Source: Peribolospora baueri
Taxonomy: Eukaryota; Basidiomycota; Peribolosporomycetes; Peribolosporales; Peribolosporaceae
Length of the DNA stretch: 64,000 bases
Direction: 5' to 3'
NCBI GenBank assembly: GCA_029717555.1
Contig: JAMDHS010000008.1
Coordinates: 310,001 to 374,000 of the forward strand
Part shown: in pieces, positions 10,734-23,200 of the stretch
Layout: each line of letters begins with the position of its first letter
Numbering within the stretch: the first letter of the stretch is position 1
Notes under the pieces: generated by a model
The model's database searches: none
What the model was told of the DNA's origin: nothing
The model's input: the letters and a program-made list of their open reading frames with translations, nothing else
Made by a program: the position numbers and the translations under genes

Positions 10734-12785
10734 AGGCCAGCCTGTCAGAATTCCCTTCTGCTCTCCATCTGCGGGAGGAAGAGGTAACGCCTCTGCAAAC
10801 GGGCCGTAGGTTTGCGTCCCTCTCCATTTGGATGTTCTAGACGATGGATATGTCCACTATAAGAGCGAGGAGCAGCTACATGGCTTCCTTACTGCTAGGG
10901 GAGTCCGCCAGGCGTGGCCCGTGCACAGGAGGTCGCGCGAGTCCATGCCGTGACCCTTGCTCTTTGTCTTTCCTCTGCCGAAGCAGAGGTAGGCGAAGAG
11001 GTCGAGTGAGGCGAAGATGGGACGGGGCAGGGAGGCGACAAGTCAGGCGAGGGAGGCGAAGACGCGAGTGTCGAGTACCGCCGCCCGTCAACACGTCTTC
11101 CCTTCTCCACTGAACGGCCCCGCGTCTCACCCTTGTACTTTCCTCTTTCGTTTCCCTCTCGTTTGGGCCCGACTCCCGTGTGTTGGGCTGGCTCGGCGTC
11201 GATCCTCGAATGCGGTCACGCAGTGCGCAGAGGAGGAGAGAGGGGGCTCATGGGCAGTCGAGTGGCCATAGGTAGCCTTGGAAGAGCTCGCCGAGGTGGA
11301 ATCCCGTCCCAACGCGAGGCGTGACTGTCGGACGACATCGAAGGTGCAAATGTGAACGAAGGCAGAATTCCCTACCCTGGCACGCCTATTTGCACACGAC
11401 ATCGTCATCCGAGCGATACGTTGCAAGCCCAAGTGTTCAGCATCAGCCGTGGGTGGTCCACCTCAAGACCAACGAACGGGACGGCGGTTTCTCCAAAGCT
11501 GGCGGACGCACACGGCATACATACGGTCTCGTCGTCGCCGTGGGCCGTCTGCCAATAGGACGGCGGGAAAAGGAGGACCAAGGTGCATCTGAAGGAGGTA
11601 TGAGAGAGGAAAAGGAGGAGCTGCGCGTCGGCGAGCGGTCGGGCTCGGTCCATCCGTTCGCCCGCGCCGTCCGTCTGTCGGTCGTCTTGCTTCGCTTCGC
11701 TTCGCCTCGCTTTTTTTCCTTCTCTTCTCTTCTCTTCTCTTCCTGTCATAACCACCAGTCAGCGAGAGGGAGGAGCGGAGGAGGGGCCGGTGCAGGATGT
11801 GCAGGACGGCCGTTCCGCCTCCGTTCGGGAGAGAAGGAGAGAAGAGGGAGCGGCCAAGGCAAGGCGGAGCGGAGCGGATGGAAGGAAGGAACGGGGACGG
11901 GGACAGGCGCGGATCGGCGATCCGACGTCTGACCTCGGCCGCGGACTGTGGATGGACGGAGAAGGACGGCGTTATTACTGTAGCGGGACGAAATGGGTGA
12001 GTTACATAGGCACACAAGCAAGTTCTTTTCGTTCCGCCGATCCATCGATCCGCGCCGCCCCGAGCGCCCGGCCGGCGTCTGCCGCCGTCCGTGACGATCG
12101 CCTAAAGGTCGGTCGGTCGGGGAGGACTACGGTAGCTAGAGGCATGGTTGGAGGGAGGGAGCGGGTGCAGTTGTCGGGGTCGCGCATCGATCGCGCATAT
12201 TAATTACGAGGGGGCTAGAGCGTGGCTTCGATCGCCGTTCGGCTCGTTGTTGTTTTTTTTTATTTTATTTTTCTTTTCTTCTCTTCTCGGTGCGAGCTTG
12301 GCGACGGGGACGGGGCTCGGAAATGAGGAGGCGGGCCGGGTGGCGATGGCGAGGGCGATGGGATGGGATGCGAGGGCGAGCGCGTGCCGATTCTAGAAAG
12401 CTCTGGACGGGCCCGCCGTGGAATGAATGAATGGAGGTGGTCCGGAGCGCAGTCGTCGGTCGGTCAGTCGTCCGTCGCAGCGAGGCCAGCCCGAGTCGAT
12501 GTTTTTGCGTCACTCGCCGGCGTCCTCGTCGTCCCTCCCTTGCCTTCGTCCCCTCCACCACTCCCTTCTCCACTCCTCCACCATTCCCTTCTTCACTCAT
12601 CCTTCCACAAACACAAACCACGATCACCGACCGACCGGTCTCAGGAACCGCCCCACCGTCCGACGTCACCTCGCCGGCTTACCCTCTTTCAGACCCCTTC
12701 CCAACGCCGCACCGTCTCCGCCACTCCTTCCGCCGGCCCCTAGTCCTCGCTTCGTCTTTCCTCTTCCCCTCCCTTCCACCATACC

Positions 12786-15654
12786 ATGCCTCTCCACCGC
12801 CGTCACCCCTCCTCCGTCAACAGCCTAACCCACGCTCACACCCACGAATCCTCCTACGCATCCTCCGCAAACCCTCCCGGCGCTATCGCCGCCAGCCCGC
12901 TCTCCCCCACCGCCCCCTTCCACCGCTCCTCCCTTCCATCTTCACCTCTCAAAAACGCGGTGAGCCCGCCCGTCGCGTCGATACGCCTCCTCCTCCACGC
13001 CCCCGCTCATCTCTCCCTTTTCTTTCAGTCTTCCATCATGAGCTACGACCCCATCGTCGGCGGCCACACCCCCCACACCAGCGCCAGCATGGCCGGTAGC
13101 GTCGACAGTCACAACAGTATGACCGGACTCGTTCGCGCCACCGATCCCCCAGGCGCTGATCCTGTAAGCTTGCACTTCCTCTGTGACCAGGAAGGCGTGC
13201 TCAGCCCGCCCCACCTCTTCCACCCCTCCTGCTCACAGAAACCTGGCGCCCACCGACCATACGTGCCCCCAGGCAACCCCGCAGTCGAATACGCTTCCCA
13301 CCTTTCCAACGCCGCCTCCAACTCGCTCGCGCTCAAGTACGCCATGCCCCCCGACCTGTCCATCTGGGGAGCCGATGTCACGACGCCCGAGGACGACGAC
13401 TACATCCACAACCCGGACCCGGCACGAGATCGCTTCAGCGATCACGGTGGTACCATCCTCACCGTGCGCGGCCTTATCAACCTCGGTGCCCTCCTTATCC
13501 TCGCCGGCGGCCTCATCGCCCTCTTCGCCGGCTACCCCATCGCCTCCTACGTCCATCGCACCCAGATCAGCACCTTTGGAGCTTTTAACATCGGCGGCGT
13601 CAACTCCACCGGTCAGATCCCGGAGATCCCTGGAATGAGCTCGCTCGTCGATCCAGGTGAGAATGGCCCCCAGTGCCGCGACCCATGTTCCTTGCGCCCT
13701 CATCACGCTTTTATCCCGTTCCCGATCCCCTCGCCCTCGCCCTCCAGACACGCCCCCGAGCGCATACAGTCGAACAGGATTCGATGGAAAGACAAAGTAC
13801 CAGCTCGTCTTCAGCGACGAATTCAACAAGGACGGCCGCAGTTTCTATCCCGGCGACGACCCCTACTGGGAGGCCGTCGATTTGCACTACTGGTGAGTCT
13901 CATCGGTCGTCTCCAGCCGGACGATAATCGATCCCACGACCGCGCTCAACCTCCCCGCTTTGGCTTCCTCGCCGTGCATATACCCCACCGCGCCTCCTCT
14001 TCCTTTTCTTCCCCCATCAACTCAGGGCGACACAGAACGTCGAGTGGTACGATCCCGCGGCCATCACGACCGCCAACGGCTCCCTGGTCATCACCATGGA
14101 CGAGATGGAGAACCACGATCTCAACTTCCGAGGTGGTATGCTCCAGTCGTGGAACAAGTTCTGCTTCACCGGCGGGTACATCGAAGGTGAGCTTTCCGGC
14201 CGGTTGACCAGTGCGGGCCCCTCACGCGGCGCTGAAATGGATCGAACGTCATCATGATCATCGCAGCGAGCATCATGCTCCCCGGCTCTCCCACCGCCGC
14301 CGGCCTATGGCCCGCCTTCTGGACGATGGGCAATCTAGGCCGCGCTGGATATGGCGCGACCACGGAGGGCATGTGGCCGTACTCGTACGACGCCTGCGAC
14401 GTCGGCACGCTGCCCAACCAGACCTGGCCTAACGGCACGCCCATCGCGACGTCGTGGATCAACAAATGGAAACAGACGCTCTCCTACATGCCCGGACAGC
14501 GTCTCAGCGCATGCACCTGCCCCGGAGAGGACCACCCCGGTCCTCAAAGGAGCGATGGTTCCTGGGTCGGACGCTCCGCGCCCGAGATCGACGTCTTCGA
14601 GGCCACCGTAGGGCAGGATGCCGCAGGCGAGAACGTCGGTCAGGTGTCCCAATCTGGACAGTGGGCTCCGTGAGTGCGCGTGCGCGAGCCGGCCATCGCT
14701 ATACTGCCCTGATCGGCGAAGAGAATGACGGGCTCGACTCACGTCTCTCCGTCGTTCCGTGCGCAGGTTCAACAACCACTATGAGATCCTCAACGTGTCC
14801 GGCGCTTACGATATCTACGACACCGCCCTCACCGCCATCAACACTTACACCGGCTCGGACCTGCAGCAGGCCACGTCGGCGTTGACGAACACGAATTCGC
14901 AAGCGTACCAGATGACCGGCGGCCTGTTCGACACGTACGGTTTCGAGTATGAGCCCGGCTACGATGGCTACATCACCTGGATGTCTGGCGGGAAGCCTTC
15001 TTGGCGCCTCGACGCTCCTGCCATGGGCCCCGATCCTCTGACCGAGATCAGTCGGAGACCGTTCCCGTATGAGCCTTTGGTGCGTCTCCAGAAGATTTGA
15101 ACATGGCTCCGTCGTCGTTGCCTTCTTCGTGCCGTTTCCACCTCTGACCCCGTTCGGCGTCGTCTTTCCAGTACATTATGCTCAACCTGGGCGCGTCGCC
15201 TCAGTTCACGTCGATCGACTGGGCGCACCTCAAGTTCCCTGCGACTATGAAGGTCGACTACGTTCGAGTCTAGTGCGTAAGGGACAGTCGTTTCCGTTCG
15301 ACGCTTCTCTTCGATGACCGTGCTCACCCTTCTTGTTCTTCCTTCCTCGTCCTTTCGCATTCGTAGCCAAGACGTGAATAAAATCAACTACGGCTGCAGC
15401 CCGCCCGAGTATCCTACGGCTGACTACATTAACAAGTATGCCGAGGCGTACAATAATCCCAACTTGACGACTTGGCGCGGAACTCGAGATACGGGTGGCG
15501 TGAGCGTCGAGCATCGTGTCGTCACATCGAGAATCTCGGCTTTGTCGTGACGTGCGTATGAATGGCGGGCTGATCGAAGGTGGCTTTTGTTCTCTTCTTG
15601 GCTACGCAGTACGAGAAGACATTCCCGAAGAGCAACCTCACCACCGGCTGTTAA
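12786..15654 (+). CDS. KRE6: Kre6/Skn1-type beta-1,6-glucan synthesis protein
   Basis: Type II membrane protein of the Golgi/secretory path needed for cell-wall beta-1,6-glucan; family SKN1/KRE6, glycoside hydrolase family 16 fold. Ten exons (12786-12959, 13029-13163, 13239-13656, 13748-13892, 14026-14186, 14267-14669, 14767-15079, 15172-15272, 15367-15499, 15610-15654) join in phase to give 675 aa. A Ser/Pro/His-rich cytosolic tail leads to one transmembrane anchor, [20 protein letters not shown]. The luminal domain then has [43 protein letters not shown] and the GH16 catalytic-type motif PEIDVFEA. N-linked sites such as NLT and NVS are present. The start at 12786 assumes a short 69-nt intron; a simpler start is the ATG at 13038. 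KRE6 and SKN1 are paralogues and cannot be separated here. Confidence 0.93.
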
Positions 15655-16027
15655 GCGGCCCGGCAGCTACTTTTTCCTCTTCAGTCTCGCGACCGCGCAT
15701 ACATACATCCTATAGAAGGCCACATCGGCGGCTTAGCCCTCCCTCCCCCCGACCATGAATCCTTCTCCCGACCCACTTGTGTCAACAATCCCGCTTTACC
15801 GTCTGTCAGCTGTAACTATACCCCGCCTCTGTCCCTTTCGCCTCGTTCCTTTCATAAATCCCGCCTCTCCGTGGACTCTCCTTTTCTCTCCTCGGTCTTC
15901 GCCTCCCATTTGTACCTCACCCCATCCCGTCCCGTCCCGTCCGTCTGACCCGCCGTTGTCGATCGATCTACGTACACCCGCACGCGCTCTCTCGCCTCGT
16001 CCCATCCGTCGCATTCTCCCCCCTTCC

Positions 16028-16060
<33 letters not shown>

Positions 16061-16617
16061 CCCCCCCCCCCCCCCCCCCCGGCTCTGGACTCTTTTCTTT
16101 TTCTCTTTTTTTTTCAAGGTCGACGGCATTCACTTCGTCACGGGTCTTTCGCTCTGGTTTCCTTGCTCGTCTCCCTGCCCCCCGCCTCCATGTCTCGTCC
16201 CTTCTTTCCTCCGTCGCCCAGGCTGGCTGCGTAGATCGGCTCCAGAACGCGGCTGGGCTCCGGTGCCTATCACTCATAATTATCATCCGTTCGTGCCCTT
16301 TTCCCTCCTTATGGACCTTGAGCCTCGTCGCGGGGGCGATTGCTGATCTGATGTGAACGTGTCGGCCGTCTCCTGGCTGGTGCAACGTCGCTGCATCGCA
16401 TCGCGTCGCGTCACATCGCATAGTTTGGTACATGCACACGTACGGTGCAAAGCCAAAGACCCTCGTGGCCCGCGTCGGCGAGGGACAGGATCGAACGAAC
16501 AGAACAGAACAGAACAGGGCAGGATGGACGGGCGGACGCACGCGCTGTAGCAGGGTGTCCTGTCGTCGACATGAACGAAATGGACGAACGGGAAGCCGGC
16601 GCAGACAGACGCACGGT
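15655..16617. other. Intergenic region with poly-C tract
   Basis: Lies between the 3' ends of two convergent genes. It holds the poly-C tract at 16029-16080, an AACAG pentamer repeat near 16497-16516, and C/T-rich low-complexity DNA. No supportable gene is seen. Confidence 0.5.
16029..16080. repeat. Poly-C tract (29 C, one T, 22 C)
   Basis: Almost pure cytosine run in the 3' intergenic region of the KRE6-like gene. Second of two such tracts in the window; same caveats as the one at 10673-10733. Confidence 0.9.
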
Positions 16618-18244
16618 TCATCGACGCATGCGCTTCTTGAACCTATCCATGACAAGATCGTCAGTCGCCATCTCCCTCCTTGGCTCGTCCCTCCTTCGAT
16701 GTCCCTGTCCTTGTCCTTGTCCTTGTCCCCATTGTCCCTGCCCTTGCCCTTCCCCTTGTCCCTGTTGTCCTTGTCCTTGTTGTCCTTGTCTTTGGGTTGA
16801 GTCGGGCTCGGACCGTCCCGAGGCTTCGAGACGTGCTTTGCGAAGCGCGTCCGCGTCTGATTGGACCTGGTGGCGTGGACGGAAGACTGAAAAGCGGGGG
16901 AAGGGGTAATGAAAAAAAAAAGTGAGAGGGAGGGACGGAAGGGGGAAGAGGAGGGGGAAGAGGAGGGGGCGGAGGTGGAGGTGGCTCACATCGTTCGGCG
17001 GCAAAGTGCTCCTCCTCCTTTCGATCGGAGCCGCCTCGCTTTGCGCGCTCTTCGTAGAGCTTTCGCTTGGCTTTTTCCGTCTCTTCGATGTTCTTCAATC
17101 GGGAGCTGGGCGGAAAAGAAAGTTGAAGAGAGCGGTGGGTCAGGATCGGGAGAAGCGAGAGGAAGCGTTCAGACGTCGCTCGCAGCGATACCCACTCCAT
17201 GCCAAGATCCACCTCGGGAATCGAGGTCAACATGCCGCTACTCAGCGTCACGTTACCCTCCTCCACCTCCTTCTTCTCCGTCCTGTACTTTTCCGAAATT
17301 CTGTACAACTCGTCTTGTGGATCGAACGGCTTTTCCGGCGCCGCCGCCGCCGACGAACCTTCCTCGCCTTCTTCGCCTTCCTCCTCCTCGTCATCAGACT
17401 TGCCCCCGCCGCCGCCACCGCGTCGCTTGCGGAGCTCTTGCTCGATGTAAGCCATCATGTGTTTGTCCACGTCCAGCGTATTCGTCTGCTGGGTAAAGTT
17501 GTTCGATCGCACCAGACGACGCGCCTTGGCTTCGTCGTCTTCTGCTTCTCTGTAAGGAGCGAGACGGGAGGAAGCGGAGCGAGGGGAACCGCCGTCAGCC
17601 CATCATCATGATTTGATAGTCTGAAACGGAAAACCACGCACTCATCCTCCTCTCCTCTACCACCCAGCTTGGACTTGTCCACCAAGCCGCCCGTCGTTAT
17701 GTTCCACACGTCCCCGCTCTGCCCCTCTCCTTCCTTCTTCTTTTTCTTCTTCTTCTTCGGGTCCCCTTTGTTCAGCCTGCTCAGCTCAATGCCCGCGTGC
17801 GCCTTCTTGAACGCTCGCAGGGCCACCATATCCGCCAACGTACTCCTACGAAAGCGTTAAATCGCAAGGCCGAGGGCGTGCCGCCAGTCAGCGCGTGCGC
17901 AGTCAAGGTGTGCCGGCCCAGGAAGAGGAACCTCACCTGAAACTCTCGTCCTCCTCGTCCTCATCTCCTACCTCCCCTTCTCGCGCAACTGCACCTCCTT
18001 CCAAACACCCATCCTCCTGCGCCGCCGAACTTGCGCCCTCCGTACCGGACACCGCATCCGCCGCGCTCACGCTGCCCTCTCTGTCCGGCGTACCCCCCGC
18101 GGACGTGGACGTGCTCCTCGACTTGATGAGCCTCGACTTGGCCTTGACCGTGCGCTTTTTGAACAGCGGCTGAGACGGAGCCTCTCCGGCGTCCGTTTCC
18201 GGCGTCGCCGCAACTGCCGAGCTGGACGGTTCAGAGTCGGACAT
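16618..18244 (-). CDS. Tls1/HCA59 (C9orf78) family splicing-associated protein
   Basis: Nuclear protein of the hepatocellular carcinoma-associated antigen 59 family. The fission yeast member Tls1 binds the spliceosome helicase Brr2 and affects splicing of shelterin mRNAs. Five exons (18244-17937, 17845-17642, 17549-17196, 17105-16990, 16886-16618) join in phase to give 416 aa. Family landmarks in order: LFKKRTVK near residue 30, NITTGGLVDKSKL, DKHMMAYIEQELRKRRG, LSSGMLTSIPEVDLGMDSRL (completed exactly by the exon 3-4 join) and the C-terminal ATDDLVMDRFKKRMRR. Unlike most relatives it has a poly-Lys run (about residue 130) and a Gln-Gly dipeptide tract near the C-terminus, encoded by an imperfect TTGTCC/CCTTG minisatellite at about 16700-16796. 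It lies head to head with prohibitin-1, 257 bases away. Confidence 0.88.
16698..16796. repeat. Minisatellite inside the HCA59-like coding region
   Basis: Imperfect hexamer repeat on the plus strand (CCTTGT, with variants CCTGTT, CCCTTG), in frame in the minus-strand gene, where it encodes a Gln/Gly tract. The exact period is irregular (6 and 9 nt units), so length polymorphism without frameshift is expected. Confidence 0.75.
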
Positions 18245-18501
18245 GGTGACGGCACGGATGATGGCGGCTGAGCTCAACAAGACGAGTCTTCGCAGCGTCG
18301 CATGGCCGCGGTATCTGATCGAACCTTGGGCCTTACCCCCGCTTATGGCCCTCCTTCCCCGCTGAGGTGGCTGCGGCGCGCGGGCAGGAAGAGCGAGCGT
18401 AAGCCGAGTCGCATTCGTTGATCGCATCTTCAATCTCAATCCTCCCTCCGCATCACCTCCGTCCGCCCCAGCCTCGCATCCCCTTCCTCTCGTCGAAAGT
18501 C

Positions 18502-19950
18502 ATGTCAGCCGTACTGCCTCGTCTTGTCGGTGAGTGGTGGAGACTGTTTTGCCCATAGGGGGTTACCTTTGCGGAGGGGCGGCGCACGCGCACAAAATGG
18601 CCCTCCCAGCGCTCGGTTGCAGGTGTACGGCAAAACCCGGCTTCGCCCTAGGCACCTTCTCGCGCTAACACGAACACCCTCTCCGTGTTGACCGAACGTG
18701 CCACACGGCCTTTGTCTCGTCGGTATCCCTCAGTGCCGCTTGCCATCGGCGCCGCGGTAGTTCAGGCGAGCTTGTACGACGTTCCCGGCGGATACCGAGC
18801 GGTCAAGTTCGACGTGAGTCTTGTATCTTGGACACCTGACGGCGGGTAGAGCGTAGAGCGGTCCTGACTTGTTTGCGTGTTGCTGTCCCGCTTTCGTACC
18901 CCAGCGTTTGAAGGGTGTCAAGGATGACGTGCGTAACGCCCGCTTCATTCGCCAAGGTCTCGGGCACGTACTGACATCATTCTTCTCCCTACCGGGCTCG
19001 TCCCCAGGTCGCGCGTGAGGGCACGCACTTCCTCGTCCCGTGGCTTCAGCGCGCCATCTTGTACGACGTCCGAGTGAAGCCTAGGGTGCGTGGTTAATGC
19101 ATTCCTCCCGTGTCCATATTCAGTCTCATCCCCTTTTTCGCTTCATTTTCAACGATCAGAATATCTCCACGACTACCGGCTCCAAGGACTTGCAGATGGT
19201 GAGCGGGAGCGGGGAATTATGCGCATTTCTTTTTGCGTGCCCGTCGATTGAACTATGGACCTTGCTTCCCCCGCTCATGTCTTTCAGGTCACCCTCACTC
19301 TACGAGTTCTCTCCCGTCCGGACGTCCGTCACCTTCCCCGCATCTACCAAAGCCTCGGTCTCGACTATGACGAGCGTGTGCTGCCGTCGATCGGAAACGA
19401 AGTACTCAAGGCCACCGTCGCTCAATTCGACGCAGCCGAACTGATCACGCAAAGGGAAGTCGTTTCATCCCGTATCCGGGAGGACTTGTTGCGTCGGGCT
19501 AGGGAGTTTAACATCGTACTGGAGGACGTGTCCATCGTGAGTAGTGCTACTTTACAACGTTCGACGGCGATCTTTGAGCGGTTTGTTTCTGACCTGTTGG
19601 ACCTGTCCACCCCCGGTCTTGTCTTCCTTCAGACCCACATGACCTTCGGGAAAGAGTTCACCCTCGCCGTTGAGCAGAAGCAGATTGCACAGCAAGATGC
19701 CGAGCGAGCCAAGTACGTCGTGGAGAAGGCGGAACAGGAGCGGCAGGCGGCGGTCATCCGCGCCGAGGGCGAGGCGGAGGCGGCGACAACCATCTCTAAG
19801 GCTCTCGAGAAGGCCGGTGACGGCTTGCTCACCATTAGGCGGATCGAGGCGAGCAAAGAGATCGCCGGCACGCTCTCTGCCGCCAGGAACGTCACGTACC
19901 TGCCCAGTGGCCAGGGCGGCATGCTGTTGAACGTCAACGCGAACAAGTGA
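18502..19950 (+). CDS. PHB1: Prohibitin-1
   Basis: Subunit of the ring-shaped prohibitin complex of the mitochondrial inner membrane, which works in membrane scaffolding and the turnover of respiratory subunits. About seven exons join in phase. The N-terminal membrane anchor [17 protein letters not shown] leads to the SPFH domain ([58 protein letters not shown]). The coiled-coil segment then reads [20 protein letters not shown] and [20 protein letters not shown], and the C-terminus [14 protein letters not shown]. Length and all blocks fit PHB1 rather than PHB2. The start is the ATG 28 nt before the first intron. It shares its upstream region with the divergent HCA59-like gene. Confidence 0.96.
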
Positions 19951-20258
19951 AGGACAGGCCCATCGGTGGCGTCGTCATCGCAGTTCGTTTGAGCCCAGGA
20001 GGCGCTGGCCGACGGTCGTTGATGTAGTCCACGTTCAGCTCCGTGTTCTTCCCATAGTCATGCGACGTCTCTTTCCCACCACTCCACTCTTGCTCGTGGT
20101 CCGACAATTAGTGTAACCATATGCGTGCGTCAAATGAAGCGATGTTAATTCACTGCGAGCTACGTCGCTGCAGTTCTCGACAAAAGCAATACTACTCTCC
20201 AGTTCTCTACGAAAAGCTCGCCTCCAGCGCTCGCTGGCACGTCGCCCGCAGCATCTCC
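19951..20258. other. Convergent 3' region, PHB1/COG3
   Basis: Holds the 3' ends of two convergent genes and no other feature that I can see. Confidence 0.5.
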
Positions 20259-23200
20259 TCACTGTCCACCATCGTGAAAGACCTCGCACGTTTGTTGCAA
20301 CGTGACCTTGAGGTCTGTGGGCGTGGACAGCGCGCTCGAGACCACAAAATCGTACTCGGATCGAACGAGGTTCAGGAAAGGTCGGTAGACATCCAAAGTT
20401 TCGTCCTGCGTTCCAATCACCCGTCGAACCATCAATCAGTCAACGATAATAGCCCGTCTGACCCTCGTGTGGCTCCCATTGGCCGACTGTCTCACCTGAA
20501 GAGGCAGTAACATGACAGCGACCGTCTTGTCGTCCGTCAAATAAAGCCTCATACGAGCAAGGCAGTCTCTCAATGTAACGTCGCAGGAATGGCGAAACTC
20601 GTTATAAATCTCCTTCACCTTGTCCGACGTCGCCCACTCTTGCTCGGTGAGGTCTCGTGGGACGCCCGCACCATCTGAGGCGGCTGCACCACTCTTTGCG
20701 GAAGAGGAATATTGCGCAACTTTGTCTAAGAAGAGCAGCAAGGGTCGGGCGATGCGCTTAGCACATTCAGAAATGAGGTCTTCGCAGACGCGTTTCAGTT
20801 CGCGGTCGAGCTCCTGCGACAAAAGAAGAGGGAGGATAAAGGGCAGGTCGGTTGTCCGCGTGAGGGCGTGATGGGGCTCTGGCAGTGGCGGCAGGAAGAC
20901 TTACGAGCTTAGCCGTCGTCGCATGGTCAATCGCTTGAGGTCCACCTTTGGACGCCGCGCCGTAGAGGGTGACTGGGTCTAATAGGGCTGCAGGGTTCCG
21001 GAGCAGGTTATATAGAGCATCGGATATCCAATAGAACAAGCCTGTCACGGAAGGTATGCACAGGGACGGGTCCATTAGCACATAAAACGGCTGCGCTTCA
21101 TTGTTCCCCAGCACGACAGAAAAAATACGGCGCTCACTCTGCTCAGAGTCTCCCGGCAAGCGCCCATCGACCTGCGTCAAGTCGATCGACGCCAGCATCT
21201 CCTTGAGCAAAAGCAGATGACGGATGTGGAAGAGAGCGGCGTCGATCTCGCCATCTCGACGCGTCGCGAGTCTACTTGTCGCTGTCGATAGAGACTGCCT
21301 GCATAGCGTGATGGCCTCTTGCGCCATGTCGATGAATACCGAGTCCTGCATCGGAGGCACATCGGTTAGCGCGCTCAGTGCACCTCCTGGGACTGGTACT
21401 CTCAGAAAAGGACTCACGTTGACGATGGTGTAGAGCTTGGATAAGATCCACAGCGTCTTCCTGACCGAGGGATACCACGTGTCCACGACCTCCTCTGGTG
21501 GCATCCGGAACAGGTGGAGGGCACCATCCGCATCTACCTCTGTTCGACCCAGCAAGTGCGTCTCGCGTTGGTCAGTGGTCGACAAGGCTGGGGTAACGAG
21601 AGAACGGTGGTTAGCCAGCCTGAACCGCTCAAAAAGCCAGTCGGAGCGAGGGCTCACTCTTCAGCTTTCCGGGGTAATCCAAATCTTTGTCCTTGGGTAT
21701 AAAATGTGAGACCTCGCTTTGCATTACGGCCTGCGCACGGAAGGTGAGGCGAGTTTGTGCATCGTGCAGCAATGGTTGGAGTAGCCGCTTGAATTGGAAC
21801 GATTGCAGGCCTTGGTGTTGTTGTGGGGACATTGCTCGAGATTCGACGGCCTCCGGTTCATCTTTCGTCCCGTCCCCCTCTTCCCCCTCAACTTCTGTCG
21901 TATCCTTCTGCCCGGCTGGCACCGTCGATTTCTCATCCTCCTCCTGCTCCTCCTCTTCCCCCAAGGTAGGGACCATGAAGGCTTGCATGATGGTGCAAGC
22001 TTCACATAATGCTTCGAGCTTCTCTTCGCGGAGCAATCGCGGTCGAAGCGAATCGTAAAGGTAGCTGCACAAGCCTTCAAGGTGGCGGCTGTGAATCGCA
22101 AGAGGTGATGATGAAACGGACGTCAAGCCAAAATTTACAAGGAGGCTGGTTCAGACTCAAACTTACTAAGCTGCATCCTCATCGGTCGAGAAGAATTGTC
22201 GATACAGGTCGTACTCGTCTGCGCAGAGTTGCTTTAGGTAGCCGCATCCATCTTGCGTCTGATGTAGAGATGCATGGCTAAGTTTTCGACTAGTGCCTCT
22301 GAAAAACGGTAGGAAGACGGTTAAGCTCCCCAGTACTCACGAGTCTAACCAAGTCGGCCCCAAACGGATCCAGTCGCTTCACGTCCTCAGTCACTCCAGC
22401 GATGAGCAAACCATGTCGTACGCCAAACCAAGCGCTGTGACACTCGGCCAGAAGTGAGCCATACTCGTCCGGGATAGCCACAGCGCGCTTCTCCAGCTCA
22501 AAGATGAGTCCCCGTAGAGTAGGCGCTTGAGAAGAGAACTTGGAGTAGAGCAGAAGACGCGTCGTCGGGGAATGATCCTAGGCAAAAAATTAGAGGACGG
22601 ATATTGTATCAGCTGGGGCCCTGTGCGTACTCGAAGCCGTCTAGACTGACGTGTCCGTGCTCACCTTGCTGACAAGCAACTTTTTCTGCACGTCTGAGCC
22701 GAGGGACCTCATTACACTGACGAAATACATCTTGATGAGCGTCATGGAGCGAGTCATACATTGCTGAAAGCGGATGAGGTAGATCTCGGCGTCCTTGTAC
22801 TCTCGCTGGAAAAGACCCAGAAGGAAATCTACGTCAGCCTTTGGAACGGAAAGACTAACCTCTCGGATATCTCACTCACATGCGCCCTCAAGAACTCTAA
22901 GCATACGTCCAGCCGCTCGAGCATCGTTAGGAAGTCATCTTGGAGCACGAGCGACTCGCCAGGCAGATTGAGCATACGCGTGGCCGACTCGAGTTCGGCA
23001 AAGTACTGCAGGCGGGCGTCGATCGCATCGGTGAGCTGGAGGAGCTCATTCTGTTGATACGGCAAGGAGAAGGGGGAAAGTGATCGAGGGAAAGACGAAT
23101 GCAGCTCAGCCGACCGGTCTCTGCGCAAACGCCGGAGACGTACCGCGGACATATGGCGAGCTCACCTGCTCATCCAACAAGTTCTCGCACGCATCCTGTA

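Larger units (their letters stand above)
10280..12785. other. Long intergenic region with tRNA locus and KRE6 upstream DNA
   Basis: Contains the tRNA relic, tRNA-Lys and poly-C tract annotated separately (10391-10733). From about 10740 to 12785 there is no supportable gene. The DNA is full of short tandem repeats, such as CTTCG near 11690-11712, TTCTC near 11720-11745, GGTCGG near 12110, and a T-rich run near 12249-12290. ORFs here are Arg/Ser/Pro-rich low-complexity translations. The last few hundred bases are CT-rich and are the presumed promoter and long leader of the KRE6-like gene. Confidence 0.5.

Noticed and set aside
10844-12200. Plus- and minus-strand ORFs of 60-203 codons upstream of KRE6
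   Set aside because: Translations are Arg/Ser/Pro-rich low-complexity in all frames, typical of G+C-rich simple-repeat DNA; no motif and no splice logic.
13233-13829. 198-codon minus-strand ORF within KRE6
   Set aside because: Antisense shadow of KRE6 exons 3-4 and their intron.
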